Shown here piece by piece: positions 38,348-46,571 of a stretch of 64,000 nucleotides of DNA. The stretch lies in NCBI GenBank assembly GCA_001263235.1, contig LGRD01000026.1:1-64000 (forward strand), given 5' to 3'. The stretch is from Methylibium sp. NZG (lineage in GTDB: Bacteria > Pseudomonadota > Gammaproteobacteria > Burkholderiales > Burkholderiaceae_C). The notes below the pieces were generated by a model that had not been told where the DNA came from, made no database searches, and saw only the letters and a program-made list of their open reading frames with translations. Position 1 is the stretch's first letter. Each line of letters opens with the position of its first letter. A program made the position numbers and the translations under genes.

Positions 38348-39670
38348 TCAAGCACCCACCTGCCCGACGCATTCGCCAAAGCCCAGCGACGCGAAACCCG
38401 CGCGCGCGCAGCGGCCGCGCAAGGTCACTGTGTCGCCGTCGAGCAAGAAGGTGCGCTGCTCGCCGCCGGGCAGAGTGATGGGCTGCCTGCCGCCCTGCGT
38501 CAGCTCCAGCAAGGAGCCACCCTGCCCTGGCGTCGGCCCCGACAAGGTGCCGGTGCCCAGCAAATCGCCGCTGGACAAGTTGCAGCCGTTGCTCGTGTGG
38601 TGCGCCACGAGTTGCGCCAGCGTCCAGTAGGCATCGAGAAAGCTCGATTGCATCAGCCGCACGGCCGGCAGGCCCTGAAACTTCATCTGCGGCGTCTGCA
38701 GCCAGACTTCGAGCGTGATGTCGATGGCGCCCTGTTCGCGGTTTTCGGTGCTGTCGAGGTAGGGCAGCGGCTGCGGGTCGCCCTCGGGCCGGTCGGCGCG
38801 TTTGCGGAACGGCGCCAGCGCATCCATCGTCACCACCCAGGGCGAGATCGTCGTGGCAAAACTCTTGCCCAGGAACGGGCCCAGCGGCTGGTACTCCCAG
38901 GCTTGCAGGTCGCGTGCCGACCAGTCGTTGAGCAGCACCATGCCGAACAGCCGGTCCTCGGCCTGCTCGATGCCCACCGGCTCGCCCATCGCATTGGCCG
39001 GGCCGATCAGTGCGCCGAGCTCCAGTTCATAGTCGAGCGCGCGGCACGCGCCGAACACCGGCGTGCCGTCGGTGCCCTTCATCTGGCCACTGGGCCGGGC
39101 AAAGCCCTTGCCGCTGACGATGATCGACGAGGCGCGGCCGTGGTAGCCGATCGGCACCCACTTGTAGTTGGGCAGCAGCGGCGCGTCGGGGCGGAACAGC
39201 TTGCCCACCGTCTGCGCGTGGTGGATGCCGGTGTAGAAGTCGGTGTAGTCGTTGATGCGGCAGGGCAAGGTCATCTCGGCCCGGGCCTGCGGAACGAGGC
39301 ACAACTCAAGGAACGGCCCCTGCACGCTGTTGTGCCGCAGCGCGTTGCTCAACGCAGCGCGCGCCTCGTGGCGTGCCTTCGGGCCGAGCGACATCAGGTG
39401 GTACAGGTTGCCGGCCGCCAGCGGCTCCAGCATGCGGTAGTGGAAGTTGTCCCACGGGCATTGCTCGAGCGCCATCTTCAGGTCGAGCACCTGGTCTCCG
39501 ATGGCCACGCCGATGCGGTAGGGCTCTTCGGTGCCGGCGCGCCGAAAGCGGCCGAACGGCAGGTTCTGCACGGGGAAGTCGGTTGCGCCGTCGTTGGCGG
39601 AGTCGACCCAGCTGCGCAACGCAGGGTCGTGGGTGTCGTCCAGCATCGTCGGTGCCTCGTTCACTTTCAT
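38348..39670 (-). CDS. fahA: Fumarylacetoacetase
   Basis: A 440-residue enzyme that splits fumarylacetoacetate into fumarate and acetoacetate, the last step of homogentisate degradation. Active-site motifs are intact: [14 protein letters not shown] (metal Asp and catalytic His), [12 protein letters not shown] (metal Glu pair) and [26 protein letters not shown] (Asp and Lys). The ATG at 39670 overlaps the hmgA stop (ATGA). An internal Met (MLDDTHD) is an alternative start. Confidence 0.96.
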   Translation of the reverse strand: MKVNEAPTMLDDTHDPALRSWVDSANDGATDFPVQNLPFGRFRRAGTEEPYRIGVAIGDQVLDLKMALEQCPWDNFHYRMLEPLAAGNLYHLMSLGPKARHEARAALSNALRHNSVQGPFLELCLVPQARAEMTLPCRINDYTDFYTGIHHAQTVGKLFRPDAPLLPNYKWVPIGYHGRASSIIVSGKGFARPSGQMKGTDGTPVFGACRALDYELELGALIGPANAMGEPVGIEQAEDRLFGMVLLNDWSARDLQAWEYQPLGPFLGKSFATTISPWVVTMDALAPFRKRADRPEGDPQPLPYLDSTENREQGAIDITLEVWLQTPQMKFQGLPAVRLMQSSFLDAYWTLAQLVAHHTSNGCNLSSGDLLGTGTLSGPTPGQGGSLLELTQGGRQPITLPGGEQRTFLLDGDTVTLRGRCARAGFASLGFGECVGQVGA

Positions 39671-40980
39671 GGTCGAAACCGATCCTGCAGGCCGGCCCAG
39701 CAGGCAGCATAGCCCGTGTCGAGCGCGCCGCCGCTCATCGCAAACGCGGTGGGCCGAAAGCGCCAGCGGCTCTCGAACATGAAGGCCAGCGTGTCGTCGA
39801 GCTTGTGCGGTGCCAGCGTGGCGGCACTCGCCTTGTCGAAGGCCTCGGCATCGGGCCCGTGCGGCACCATGCTGTTGTGCAGGCTCGCGCCGCCGGGCTT
39901 GAAGCCCTCGGGCTTGGCGTCGTACTGGCCGTGCACCAGGCCCATGAATTCGCTCATGAGGTTGCGGTGGTACCAAGGCGGGCGGAAGGTGTCCTCGGCC
40001 ACCAGCCAGCGCGGCGGGAAGATCACGAAGTCGCAGTTGGCGGTGCCCGGCGTGTCGCTCGGCGAGGTGAGCACGGTGAAGATCGACGGGTCGGGGTGGT
40101 CGAAGCTGATCGAGCCGATCGTCATGAAGGTCGTGGTGTCGTACTTGAACGGCACGAGGTTGCCGTGCCAGGCGACGACGTTGAACGGCGTCGATGCCGC
40201 GTCGGCACGCCAGAGCTCGCCGCCGTACTTCTTGACCAGTTCGTAGCCACCAGCGTCGGCCTCGAAGGCCGCCGTGGGGGCCAGAAAGTCGCGTGGGTTG
40301 GCCAGCCCGTTCGAGCCGATCGGGCCCAGCTCGGGCAGGCGGAACGGCGCGCCGTAGTTCTCGCACACGTAGGCGCGCGCGAGGCGCGCCGGGCCGTCAC
40401 CGTGCGGATCCACCTTGAACGGCATGCCACGCGGCAACAGCGCCACTTCGCCGGGCGCCACGTCGAGCAGGCCGAGTTCGGTGGTGATGCGCAGGCGGCC
40501 CTGTTGCGGCACGAGCAGCATTTCGCCATCGGCGTTGGTGAACGCGCGCCGGCCCATCGGGCGGTTCATCAGCACCAGGTGGGCGGCCATGCCGGTCTGC
40601 GCATCGGCATCTCCGTTGACGACCATCGTGCGCAGCCCGTCGATGAAGTCCAGCGGCAACGTCGTCTCATCGGGGATCGGCACCGGGTGCCAGCGCATCG
40701 GGTCGGGCGGTGCGTTGACACCGCCCGCAGAACCGGTCTTCAGCCACGCGTGCGCCAGTGGCGTGTAGCCGCCCACCTGCACCGAGGGCCGACGCCGGTA
40801 CAGCCAGGTGCGCAGGTTGGCGTGGCGCGGTGCGGTGAAGGCGCTGCCGCTCACCAGCTCGGCGTACAGCCCGTGCGCCACACGTTGCGGGCTGTTGCGG
40901 CCGGCTGGCAAGGCGCCGGGCACGGCTTCGGACTGGTGCTGGTTGCCGAAGCCGGCGAGGTAGGTCAAGGTTGCGTTCAT
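39667..40980 (-). CDS. hmgA: Homogentisate 1,2-dioxygenase
   Basis: A 437-residue Fe(II) cupin enzyme that opens homogentisate to maleylacetoacetate. It begins [21 protein letters not shown], the family signature. The iron-binding region has [18 protein letters not shown] and [13 protein letters not shown], supplying the His, Glu and His ligands. Overlaps at both ends (ATGA with the DUF2783 gene and with fahA) show a tight operon. Confidence 0.97.
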   Translation of the reverse strand: MNATLTYLAGFGNQHQSEAVPGALPAGRNSPQRVAHGLYAELVSGSAFTAPRHANLRTWLYRRRPSVQVGGYTPLAHAWLKTGSAGGVNAPPDPMRWHPVPIPDETTLPLDFIDGLRTMVVNGDADAQTGMAAHLVLMNRPMGRRAFTNADGEMLLVPQQGRLRITTELGLLDVAPGEVALLPRGMPFKVDPHGDGPARLARAYVCENYGAPFRLPELGPIGSNGLANPRDFLAPTAAFEADAGGYELVKKYGGELWRADAASTPFNVVAWHGNLVPFKYDTTTFMTIGSISFDHPDPSIFTVLTSPSDTPGTANCDFVIFPPRWLVAEDTFRPPWYHRNLMSEFMGLVHGQYDAKPEGFKPGGASLHNSMVPHGPDAEAFDKASAATLAPHKLDDTLAFMFESRWRFRPTAFAMSGGALDTGYAACWAGLQDRFRP

Positions 40981-41219
40981 GCGCGGCTCGCTTCAGAAAG
41001 TGGGGCGACGGCGGAACCGCCCGCAGAGGCCAGCGTGCTCGCACGTGCCGCGCTCAGCGCCTGCTTCAGCACGGCGAGCTCGCCGATGTGGTTGGCCAGC
41101 AGCAGCACCAGCTTGGCGTTGAGCTCGTGGCTTTGCACGGCGGCCAGCTCGCGGTGGGCGTCGATCAACGCTTCATAGAAGTCGTCGGGCGTTTCGAGGT
41201 GCGGTTCGGTGATCAGCAT
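40977..41219 (-). CDS. DUF2783 small protein, probable hydroxylase coupling subunit
   Basis: An 80-residue helical protein ([48 protein letters not shown]) of the DUF2783 type. These occur beside MhpA-like flavin hydroxylases. In Pseudomonas putida the 3-hydroxyphenylacetate 6-hydroxylase MhaAB pairs a flavoprotein with a small coupling protein, next to hmg genes. Position between the flavoprotein and hmgA makes the MhaB-like role attractive. The equivalence is my inference from size and position. Confidence 0.7.
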   Translation of the reverse strand: MLITEPHLETPDDFYEALIDAHRELAAVQSHELNAKLVLLLANHIGELAVLKQALSAARASTLASAGGSAVAPLSEASRA

Positions 41220-41261
41220 TGGGGCCTCGTCGATGAGGGGCTTTGTGTCGTGCGCGGACGT

Positions 41262-43049
41262 TCACGGAGCGCTGCAAGCGCGGGCGAGCGCAGCGCGCAC
41301 CTGAGCGGCATCGGCGGCGCGCCAGCGCGCACCTATGTGGTGGTCAGGGCGGATCAGGTAGGCCGTGCCGGGCTGCGCGTCGTAGCGCTGCGCGACCAGG
41401 GCCTCGACATCGGACAGGCGCGCGTCGTGAGCGTCGTGAGCGTCGTGAGCGTCGTGAGCGTCGTGAGCCTCGTGCGCCTCGTGGGCATCCTGGGCGTCGT
41501 GGGCATCGTCGCCGCCGTCATGCTCTGCATGCTGGCCATCGCTGCCGATGCTCAGCACCTTCAGCGGCAGCTCGACCGCCCAGCGCGGCGGCGGGCCGAA
41601 CACGAGCAGCGTGAAGTCGGAACCCAGTTCACGCAGCAGCCAGGTGCTGCGGCCGGCGCGCAGCACGGGCGCGTCGGCGGCCACTGCGCCGGGCACCATG
41701 GCGCCCGAGAACGCGTCGCTGTCGGGCGTGTTCAGCGATGAGCCGCGAAGCACCGCGGGCACCGACAACCGCCCACTGTTCACCAGCCGCCGCGCAAACG
41801 CATGCTCGCGCGCGAGGTCGAGTACGGCGTTGCGAAACAGCAGGCTCACCTCGCTCTTGGGTGTGATGAAGTCGGTGGCGCGGCTGCTGTTCAAAATGTT
41901 CTCGTCGGCCGCGAACTCGCGCTCGGCGCCGTAGCTCGCCAGCAGCGATGCGGGCGACGCGCCCCGCACCACGCGCGCCAGCTTCCAGGCCAGGTTCTCG
42001 GCGTCCTGCACGCCCGAGTTGGCGCCGCGCGCGCCGAACGGCGACACGCCGTGGGCCGAGTCGCCGGCGAACAGCACGCGGCCGTGGCAGAAGCTGTCCA
42101 TCCGCATGCAGGCAAAGGTGTAGACACTCGCCCATTCGAGCGTGAACGCCACGTCCTTCACCGGCGAATGGGCCAGCAACGCCTTGACACGCGGGATGAT
42201 GTTCTGGGGCTTCTTTTCCTCGTCAGGGTCGGCGTCCCAGCCGAGCTGGAAGTCGACGCGCCACACGTTGTCGGGCTGGCGGTGCAAGAGCACGCTCGAA
42301 GGCGTGCCCTTCCTGCCCTGCACACTCTGGTTCGCGTGAAACGGCGGATCGAACCAGAACCAGCGTTCGGTCGCGCCCCCGGGCAGCAGCTCGGCATCGA
42401 TGCGGATGTCGGCGATCAGGAAGCGGTCCTTGAAGACGCGGCCCTTGCTTTCCAGCCCCATCAGCGCGCGCACGGCCGAGCGCGAGCCGTCGCAGGCGGC
42501 CACGTGGTCGGCGTTGACGCGATACGGGCCGTCGGGCGTGTCGATCGTGAGCGTCACGCCATCGCTGTTCTGTTCGACGCCGCTGACCTTGTTCTTCCAG
42601 CGAATCTCGATCAACGGCAACTCCGCCGCGCGCTGCGCAAGGTAGCCCTCGACGTAGTACTGCTGCAGGTTGATGAACGCCGGCCGCTCGTGGCCCGGCT
42701 CGGGCAGCAGGTCGAAGCGGTAGATCGGCGCGTTCTTGAAGAACACCTTGCCGACGTTCCACGACACGCCCTTGGCCACCATCGCGTCGCCGCAGCCCAA
42801 CCGGTCGAAGATCTCGAGCGTGCGCTTGGCAAAACAGATCGCGCGCGAGCCGGTGGACAGGCGGTGGTCGTTGTCGAGCAGCAGCACCGGTACGCCGCGC
42901 TGCGCGAGGTCGATGGCCAAGCTCAGGCCGACCGGGCCGGCGCCGACGACCACGACCGGATGGCGTGCAGGTTCGGCGGCGCGCTGGTCGGCGTGCTGGC
43001 GGTACTCGAACTCGATGGCCTGAAAGTCGACCGTCGGCGCAGCCTGCAT
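41262..43049 (-). CDS. MhpA/MhaA-like FAD-dependent aromatic hydroxylase
   Basis: A 595-residue group A flavin monooxygenase. The start at 43049 has GGGAGG upstream. Motifs are the dinucleotide site VVVGAGPVGLSLAIDLAQRGVPVLLLDND (about 31-58), the DG motif AACDGSRSAVRALMG (about 165) and the GD motif GRVLFAGDSAHGVSPFGARGANSGVQDAENLAWKL (about 300-335). The C-terminal thioredoxin-like domain carries an unusual His-Asp-Ala repeat near residues 520-545. The context (hmgA, fahA, DUF2783) suggests ring hydroxylation yielding homogentisate, for example from 3-hydroxyphenylacetate. Confidence 0.85.
   Translation of the reverse strand: MQAAPTVDFQAIEFEYRQHADQRAAEPARHPVVVVGAGPVGLSLAIDLAQRGVPVLLLDNDHRLSTGSRAICFAKRTLEIFDRLGCGDAMVAKGVSWNVGKVFFKNAPIYRFDLLPEPGHERPAFINLQQYYVEGYLAQRAAELPLIEIRWKNKVSGVEQNSDGVTLTIDTPDGPYRVNADHVAACDGSRSAVRALMGLESKGRVFKDRFLIADIRIDAELLPGGATERWFWFDPPFHANQSVQGRKGTPSSVLLHRQPDNVWRVDFQLGWDADPDEEKKPQNIIPRVKALLAHSPVKDVAFTLEWASVYTFACMRMDSFCHGRVLFAGDSAHGVSPFGARGANSGVQDAENLAWKLARVVRGASPASLLASYGAEREFAADENILNSSRATDFITPKSEVSLLFRNAVLDLAREHAFARRLVNSGRLSVPAVLRGSSLNTPDSDAFSGAMVPGAVAADAPVLRAGRSTWLLRELGSDFTLLVFGPPPRWAVELPLKVLSIGSDGQHAEHDGGDDAHDAQDAHEAHEAHDAHDAHDAHDAHDARLSDVEALVAQRYDAQPGTAYLIRPDHHIGARWRAADAAQVRAALARACSAP
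41422..41466. repeat. 9-bp tandem repeat encoding His-Asp-Ala
   Basis: Five perfect copies of GCGTCGTGA, followed by about five degenerate copies to 41511. They lie in the 3' part of the flavin hydroxylase gene, where the minus strand encodes repeated Ala-His-Asp/Glu. Confidence 0.95.
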
Positions 43050-43060
43050 GCCCGCCTCCC

Positions 43061-44020
43061 TCAACTTTCCAGGGATTCCCACATCGCCTTGTCGCGCTCG
43101 GCCGTCCAGATGCGCGGGTCGGGGTGCTGCGTCGCTTCATCCAACGCGCGCGTCACGTCGAACGGCATGCAGTGGTCGAAGATCACCCAGTGGCCGTACT
43201 TGGGCTTCAACGCCGCATGCGTGTCCTTGTAGATGTGGCGCAGGTCCTTGCCGGCGGCGGCACCAGCCTTGACGCTCGCGTACAGGTCGCTCACGAACGC
43301 GCGCGTGCCGGCCAGACCGGCCTGCACCATGTCGGGCGTGGTCAGCGCGGCGCCGCGCCCAGGCACCAGCGCACTCGGCTGCAGCGCGGCGATGCGGTCG
43401 AGCGTGGCGGGCCAGTCCTTGAAGTACGCGTCGCCCGCATACGGCGTGGCGTCGAACTCCACCAGGTCGCCGCTGAACAGGATCTTCTGCTGCGGCAGCC
43501 AGGCCACCGTGTCGCCCTTGGTGTGGCCTCGGCCGAGCTGCATGAGTTTGACTTCGAGCTTGCCGAGCCAAAGGGTCATCTCGCCCTTGAAGGTCATCGT
43601 CGGCCACGTCAGGCCCGGAATCGTCTCGACGGCGCGGAACAGCCGCGGAAAGCGCTCGATCTCGCTCTTCATGTCTTGCGCGCCGCGTTCGACGATCAGG
43701 TCGTACGTGTCTTGGCTGGCGATGATCTGCTGAGGTTGGTAGGCGCTCGCGCCGAGCACGCGCACCGCGTGGTAGTGGCTCATCAACACATACTTGATGG
43801 GCTTGTCGGTCACCTCGCGGATGCGGCGGATCACGTCTTGCGCCATCAACGGCGTGGCCTGCGTGTCGACCACCATCACCGCGTCGTCACCGACGATCAC
43901 GCCGGTGTTCGGGTCGCCCTCGGCGGTGTAGGCGTAGGCGTTGTCAGACAGCTTGGTGAACGTGACCTTCTTCTCCTGAAGGTCGGCTTGCGAGGCGAAG
44001 GCTTTGGGGGTCTGGGTCAT
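43061..44020 (-). CDS. MBL-fold hydrolase with altered metal motif
   Basis: A 319-residue metallo-beta-lactamase-fold protein, the first gene of the aromatic operon. The normal HxHxDH is replaced by SHYHAVRVLG (about residues 80-90), so the Asp and His of the second metal site are missing. The later ligands persist in GRGHTKGDTVAWL and LFSGDLVEFDATPYAGDAYF. No signal peptide is seen. A thioesterase or lactonase role in aromatic catabolism is conceivable, but no substrate can be assigned. Its stop is 11 bases from the hydroxylase start. Confidence 0.85.
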   Translation of the reverse strand: MTQTPKAFASQADLQEKKVTFTKLSDNAYAYTAEGDPNTGVIVGDDAVMVVDTQATPLMAQDVIRRIREVTDKPIKYVLMSHYHAVRVLGASAYQPQQIIASQDTYDLIVERGAQDMKSEIERFPRLFRAVETIPGLTWPTMTFKGEMTLWLGKLEVKLMQLGRGHTKGDTVAWLPQQKILFSGDLVEFDATPYAGDAYFKDWPATLDRIAALQPSALVPGRGAALTTPDMVQAGLAGTRAFVSDLYASVKAGAAAGKDLRHIYKDTHAALKPKYGHWVIFDHCMPFDVTRALDEATQHPDPRIWTAERDKAMWESLES

Positions 44021-44048
44021 GAGAGCACGCTCCGAGATTCGCTTTAGA

Positions 44049-44134
44049 CGAATGAATTCGTTCTGGTGGAAACCAGGGCTTGATCTTAAGCAGTTGGTTC
44101 GTTAATGTCGAATGCGTTCGCATTAGTAGAAACC
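44049..44134. promoter_or_regulatory. Paired direct repeats, probable IclR operator
   Basis: Two 26-bp direct repeats, 44049-44074 and 44109-44134, match at 19 of 26 positions (CGAATG-N2-TTCG...GAAACC). Their starts are exactly 60 bp apart. The second contains the palindrome AATGCGTTCGCATT, and ATTCG-N7-CGAAT overlaps the left edge of the first (44037-44053). They occupy the region between the divergent MBL operon and iclR gene. Confidence 0.6.
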
Positions 44135-44153
44135 CGAATTCGGCCCTGAACCC

Positions 44154-45014
44154 ATGCCTCGCTCAACAAGTTCCACCAAAGCCGCCGCACCCACGCCTGC
44201 GAAGCCGGCAGCGCCTGCCGCGCGCGTCGGCGCCGTCGCGTCGCCAGGGCTGCCCCAGCGCAACCAGCGCGGCATCCAGAGCGTCGAGGTCGGCGGCCAG
44301 TTGCTGCGCGCGCTCGCCCACGTGGGCCGCACGATGGCGCTCAAGGACCTGGCGCGCGAAGCCGGCATGAGCGCCGCCAAGGCGCACCCGTACCTCGTGA
44401 GCTTCGGCAAGCTCGGGCTGATCGAGCAGGACGCCGCGTCGGGCCGCTATGGCCTGGGCCCGCTGGCGATGCAACTCGGCCTGATCAGCCTGCAGCAGTT
44501 CGACCCGGTGCGCCTGGCCACACCGGTGATCGCGGAACTGGCCCAGGCGCTCAACCTGACGGTGGCCATCGCCGTGTGGGGCAACCGCGGCGCGACGATC
44601 GTGCGCATCGAAGAAGCGCCGTCGGCCGTGCACGTGAACATGCGCCACGGCACGGTGATGAGCCTGCGCGGCACCGCGTCGGGCCTGCTGTTTGCGGCGC
44701 AGTTGAGCGAGCCGAAGCTGATGGAGTGGCTGGCCCTCGAAGCCGGCAGCGCTCGCCCGCGCATCGACGCCACGCTGAAAGCACAGCTTGCCGAGGCACG
44801 GGCTCACGGCATCGGCCGAGTGGTCGATGGCTCGCTGCCCGGCGTCAGCGCCATGGCTGCGCCGGTGTTCGACGAACGCGGCCACATGGTGTTGAGCCTG
44901 ACCGCCATCGGCCCGAGTGCGATCTTCGACACCCGGCTCGACGGGCCGGTGGCGCAGGCGCTGCGCGCCGCGGCGAAGATGTTGTCGCGGCAGTTGGGGG
45001 CGAGTGAGCCATAG
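44154..45014 (+). CDS. IclR-family transcriptional regulator
   Basis: A 286-residue regulator. An Ala/Pro-rich N-terminal tail of about 40 residues precedes the winged helix (SVEVGGQLLRALAHVGRTMALKDLAREAGMSAAKAHPYLVSF). The IclR effector domain follows, with VNMRHGTVMSLRGTASGLLFAAQL and GIGRVVDGSLPGVSAMAAPVFDERGHMVLSLTAIG. Divergent orientation suggests it controls the MBL-hydroxylase-hmgA-fahA operon, with an aromatic acid as the probable inducer. Confidence 0.93.
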   Translation: MPRSTSSTKAAAPTPAKPAAPAARVGAVASPGLPQRNQRGIQSVEVGGQLLRALAHVGRTMALKDLAREAGMSAAKAHPYLVSFGKLGLIEQDAASGRYGLGPLAMQLGLISLQQFDPVRLATPVIAELAQALNLTVAIAVWGNRGATIVRIEEAPSAVHVNMRHGTVMSLRGTASGLLFAAQLSEPKLMEWLALEAGSARPRIDATLKAQLAEARAHGIGRVVDGSLPGVSAMAAPVFDERGHMVLSLTAIGPSAIFDTRLDGPVAQALRAAAKMLSRQLGASEP

Positions 45015-45076
45015 GCATTCACGACCCTTGCCACGACAGCATTGCCCGCAGAATCTGCAGCTTCAGGAGACACCGC

Positions 45077-45472
45077 ATGCCCACCCGAATCGCATCGTGC
45101 AGTTGTGGCTCGCTGACGGCACAGGTCACCGGCGACCCGGTGCGCGTTTCTATCTGCCATTGCCTGGCCTGCCAGCGCCGCACCGGCAGCGTCTTCGGCG
45201 AGCAGGCCCGCTTTGCGCGCGAGGGCGTGACGATCTCCGGCGCATCGACACGCTACGTGCGCGTGGGCGACGAAGGATCGCGCATCACGTTCCACTTCTG
45301 CCCGAACTGCGGCGCGACCGTGTACTACGAACCCGAAGGGCTGGAGGCGTTCGTCGCCATCCCCGTCGGAGCGTTCGCCGACCCGCACTTCCCGAGCCCG
45401 CAGGTTTCCGTCTACGAAGACCGAATGCACGCATGGGTCGTGCCGCCGGCCGAGGCGCAGCACATTCCTTGA
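45077..45472 (+). CDS. GFA/CENP-V family zinc protein
   Basis: A 131-residue protein of the glutathione-dependent formaldehyde-activating (GFA) fold. Zinc ligands are visible as CSCGS (about 8-12), ICHCLACQRRTGS (about 26-38) and FCPNCGATVYY (about 75-85). Despite the family name, most such proteins have no proven formaldehyde activity. It is 62 bases after iclR on the same strand, but a functional link is not evident. Confidence 0.9.
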   Translation: MPTRIASCSCGSLTAQVTGDPVRVSICHCLACQRRTGSVFGEQARFAREGVTISGASTRYVRVGDEGSRITFHFCPNCGATVYYEPEGLEAFVAIPVGAFADPHFPSPQVSVYEDRMHAWVVPPAEAQHIP

Positions 45473-45689
45473 AGACATCGTTGGCGCCCTGCCGCGCAGA
45501 ACTTCGTCTGCGGGCCGAATGGCAGAAACGAGCACTTTCGCGCATCAACGCCCTGTGACGCACAGGTTCCAGGCGGCCGAGACGCGATGCGTTTCTTCAC
45601 AGCAAAGTGCAACCAGGCGTTTCTAAGTCATTGTTTTCAAATATCGCCTAGCGATCGAGCGGTACGATCAGCGTGCAAATTACCCGCAC

Positions 45690-46571
45690 ATGGCCGACGA
45701 CTCGCAGACCCTGGCTGCCGAAACCTTGCTGCGCGAGGTGACGCAGGCCGTCGCGCCGCTGGTGCGGTTGCTGGTGCGGCGCGGCATCGACCACCCGCGC
45801 TTTTCGGCCGCGCTCAAGCGCGCGTTCGTCGACGCGGCACTGGCCGAGCTCGAAGGCGACAGCGGCGCCATGCCGACGATCACCGCGATCGGCTTGCGCT
45901 CGGGCCTGCAGCGGCGCGATGTGAAGCAGCAACTCGCGCACCCGACCTCGGCGCTGCCGCCCAAGGCGCTCTCGCCGACCTTGCCGATGCAACTGCTGGC
46001 CCGGTGGGCGAGCGACGCCGCCACGACCGACGCCGATGGCACGCCTCTGCCGCTTCCGATCCGCGCCGGCAACACCCCCGTTCCGAGCGTGCAGGCGCTC
46101 GCTGAATCGCTTTCGAAGGACGTTCATCCGCAGGCCCTGCTCGACGAATTGGTTCGCCTGGGATTGGCGCGCACCGAAGCAGGCACAGCACACCTCTTGA
46201 GCGAGAGTTTCGTGCCGACTCGCGAGTTCGGTCAATTGCTCGGGGCGTTGTCGCGCAACCTGCGCGCCCACGCCAGCGCCGCGGTCGAGAACGTGCTGGC
46301 GGGCGAATCGAAGTTTCTCGAGTACAGCCTCGTTGCCGACGAACTGCGGCCCGACTCGGCCGAAGCGCTGCACGCGCTCGCACGCAAATTCTGGCGCTCC
46401 GCCTACAAACGATCGGTGGTGGAAGCGGGCGAATTGATCGAGCGCGACAAGGCACTCGGATTTGGCAGCGACGCCCCCGAGACGCGCGTGCGCTTCGGCG
46501 TCTATTTCCACTCCGAACCGGTTTTGCGGCCCCCGCCGGCCACCATCGACCCTGGAGCCGACCCACCATGA
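45690..46571 (+). CDS. DUF6502-type protein, co-operonic with DUF5666 lipoprotein
   Basis: A 293-residue soluble protein with no signal peptide. The N-terminal part looks like a helical or winged-helix domain (VAPLVRLLVRRGIDHPRFSAALKRAFVDAAL, then TITAIGLRSGLQRRDVKQQL). The C-terminus has a helical block followed by the strand RVRFGVYFHSEP. I recognise this as the DUF6502 type from its association with DUF5666 genes, from memory. A regulatory role is a guess based on the helix-turn-helix-like segment. Its stop overlaps the next start (ATGA). An AT-rich promoter-like stretch lies at about 45630-45670. Confidence 0.65.
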   Translation: MADDSQTLAAETLLREVTQAVAPLVRLLVRRGIDHPRFSAALKRAFVDAALAELEGDSGAMPTITAIGLRSGLQRRDVKQQLAHPTSALPPKALSPTLPMQLLARWASDAATTDADGTPLPLPIRAGNTPVPSVQALAESLSKDVHPQALLDELVRLGLARTEAGTAHLLSESFVPTREFGQLLGALSRNLRAHASAAVENVLAGESKFLEYSLVADELRPDSAEALHALARKFWRSAYKRSVVEAGELIERDKALGFGSDAPETRVRFGVYFHSEPVLRPPPATIDPGADPP

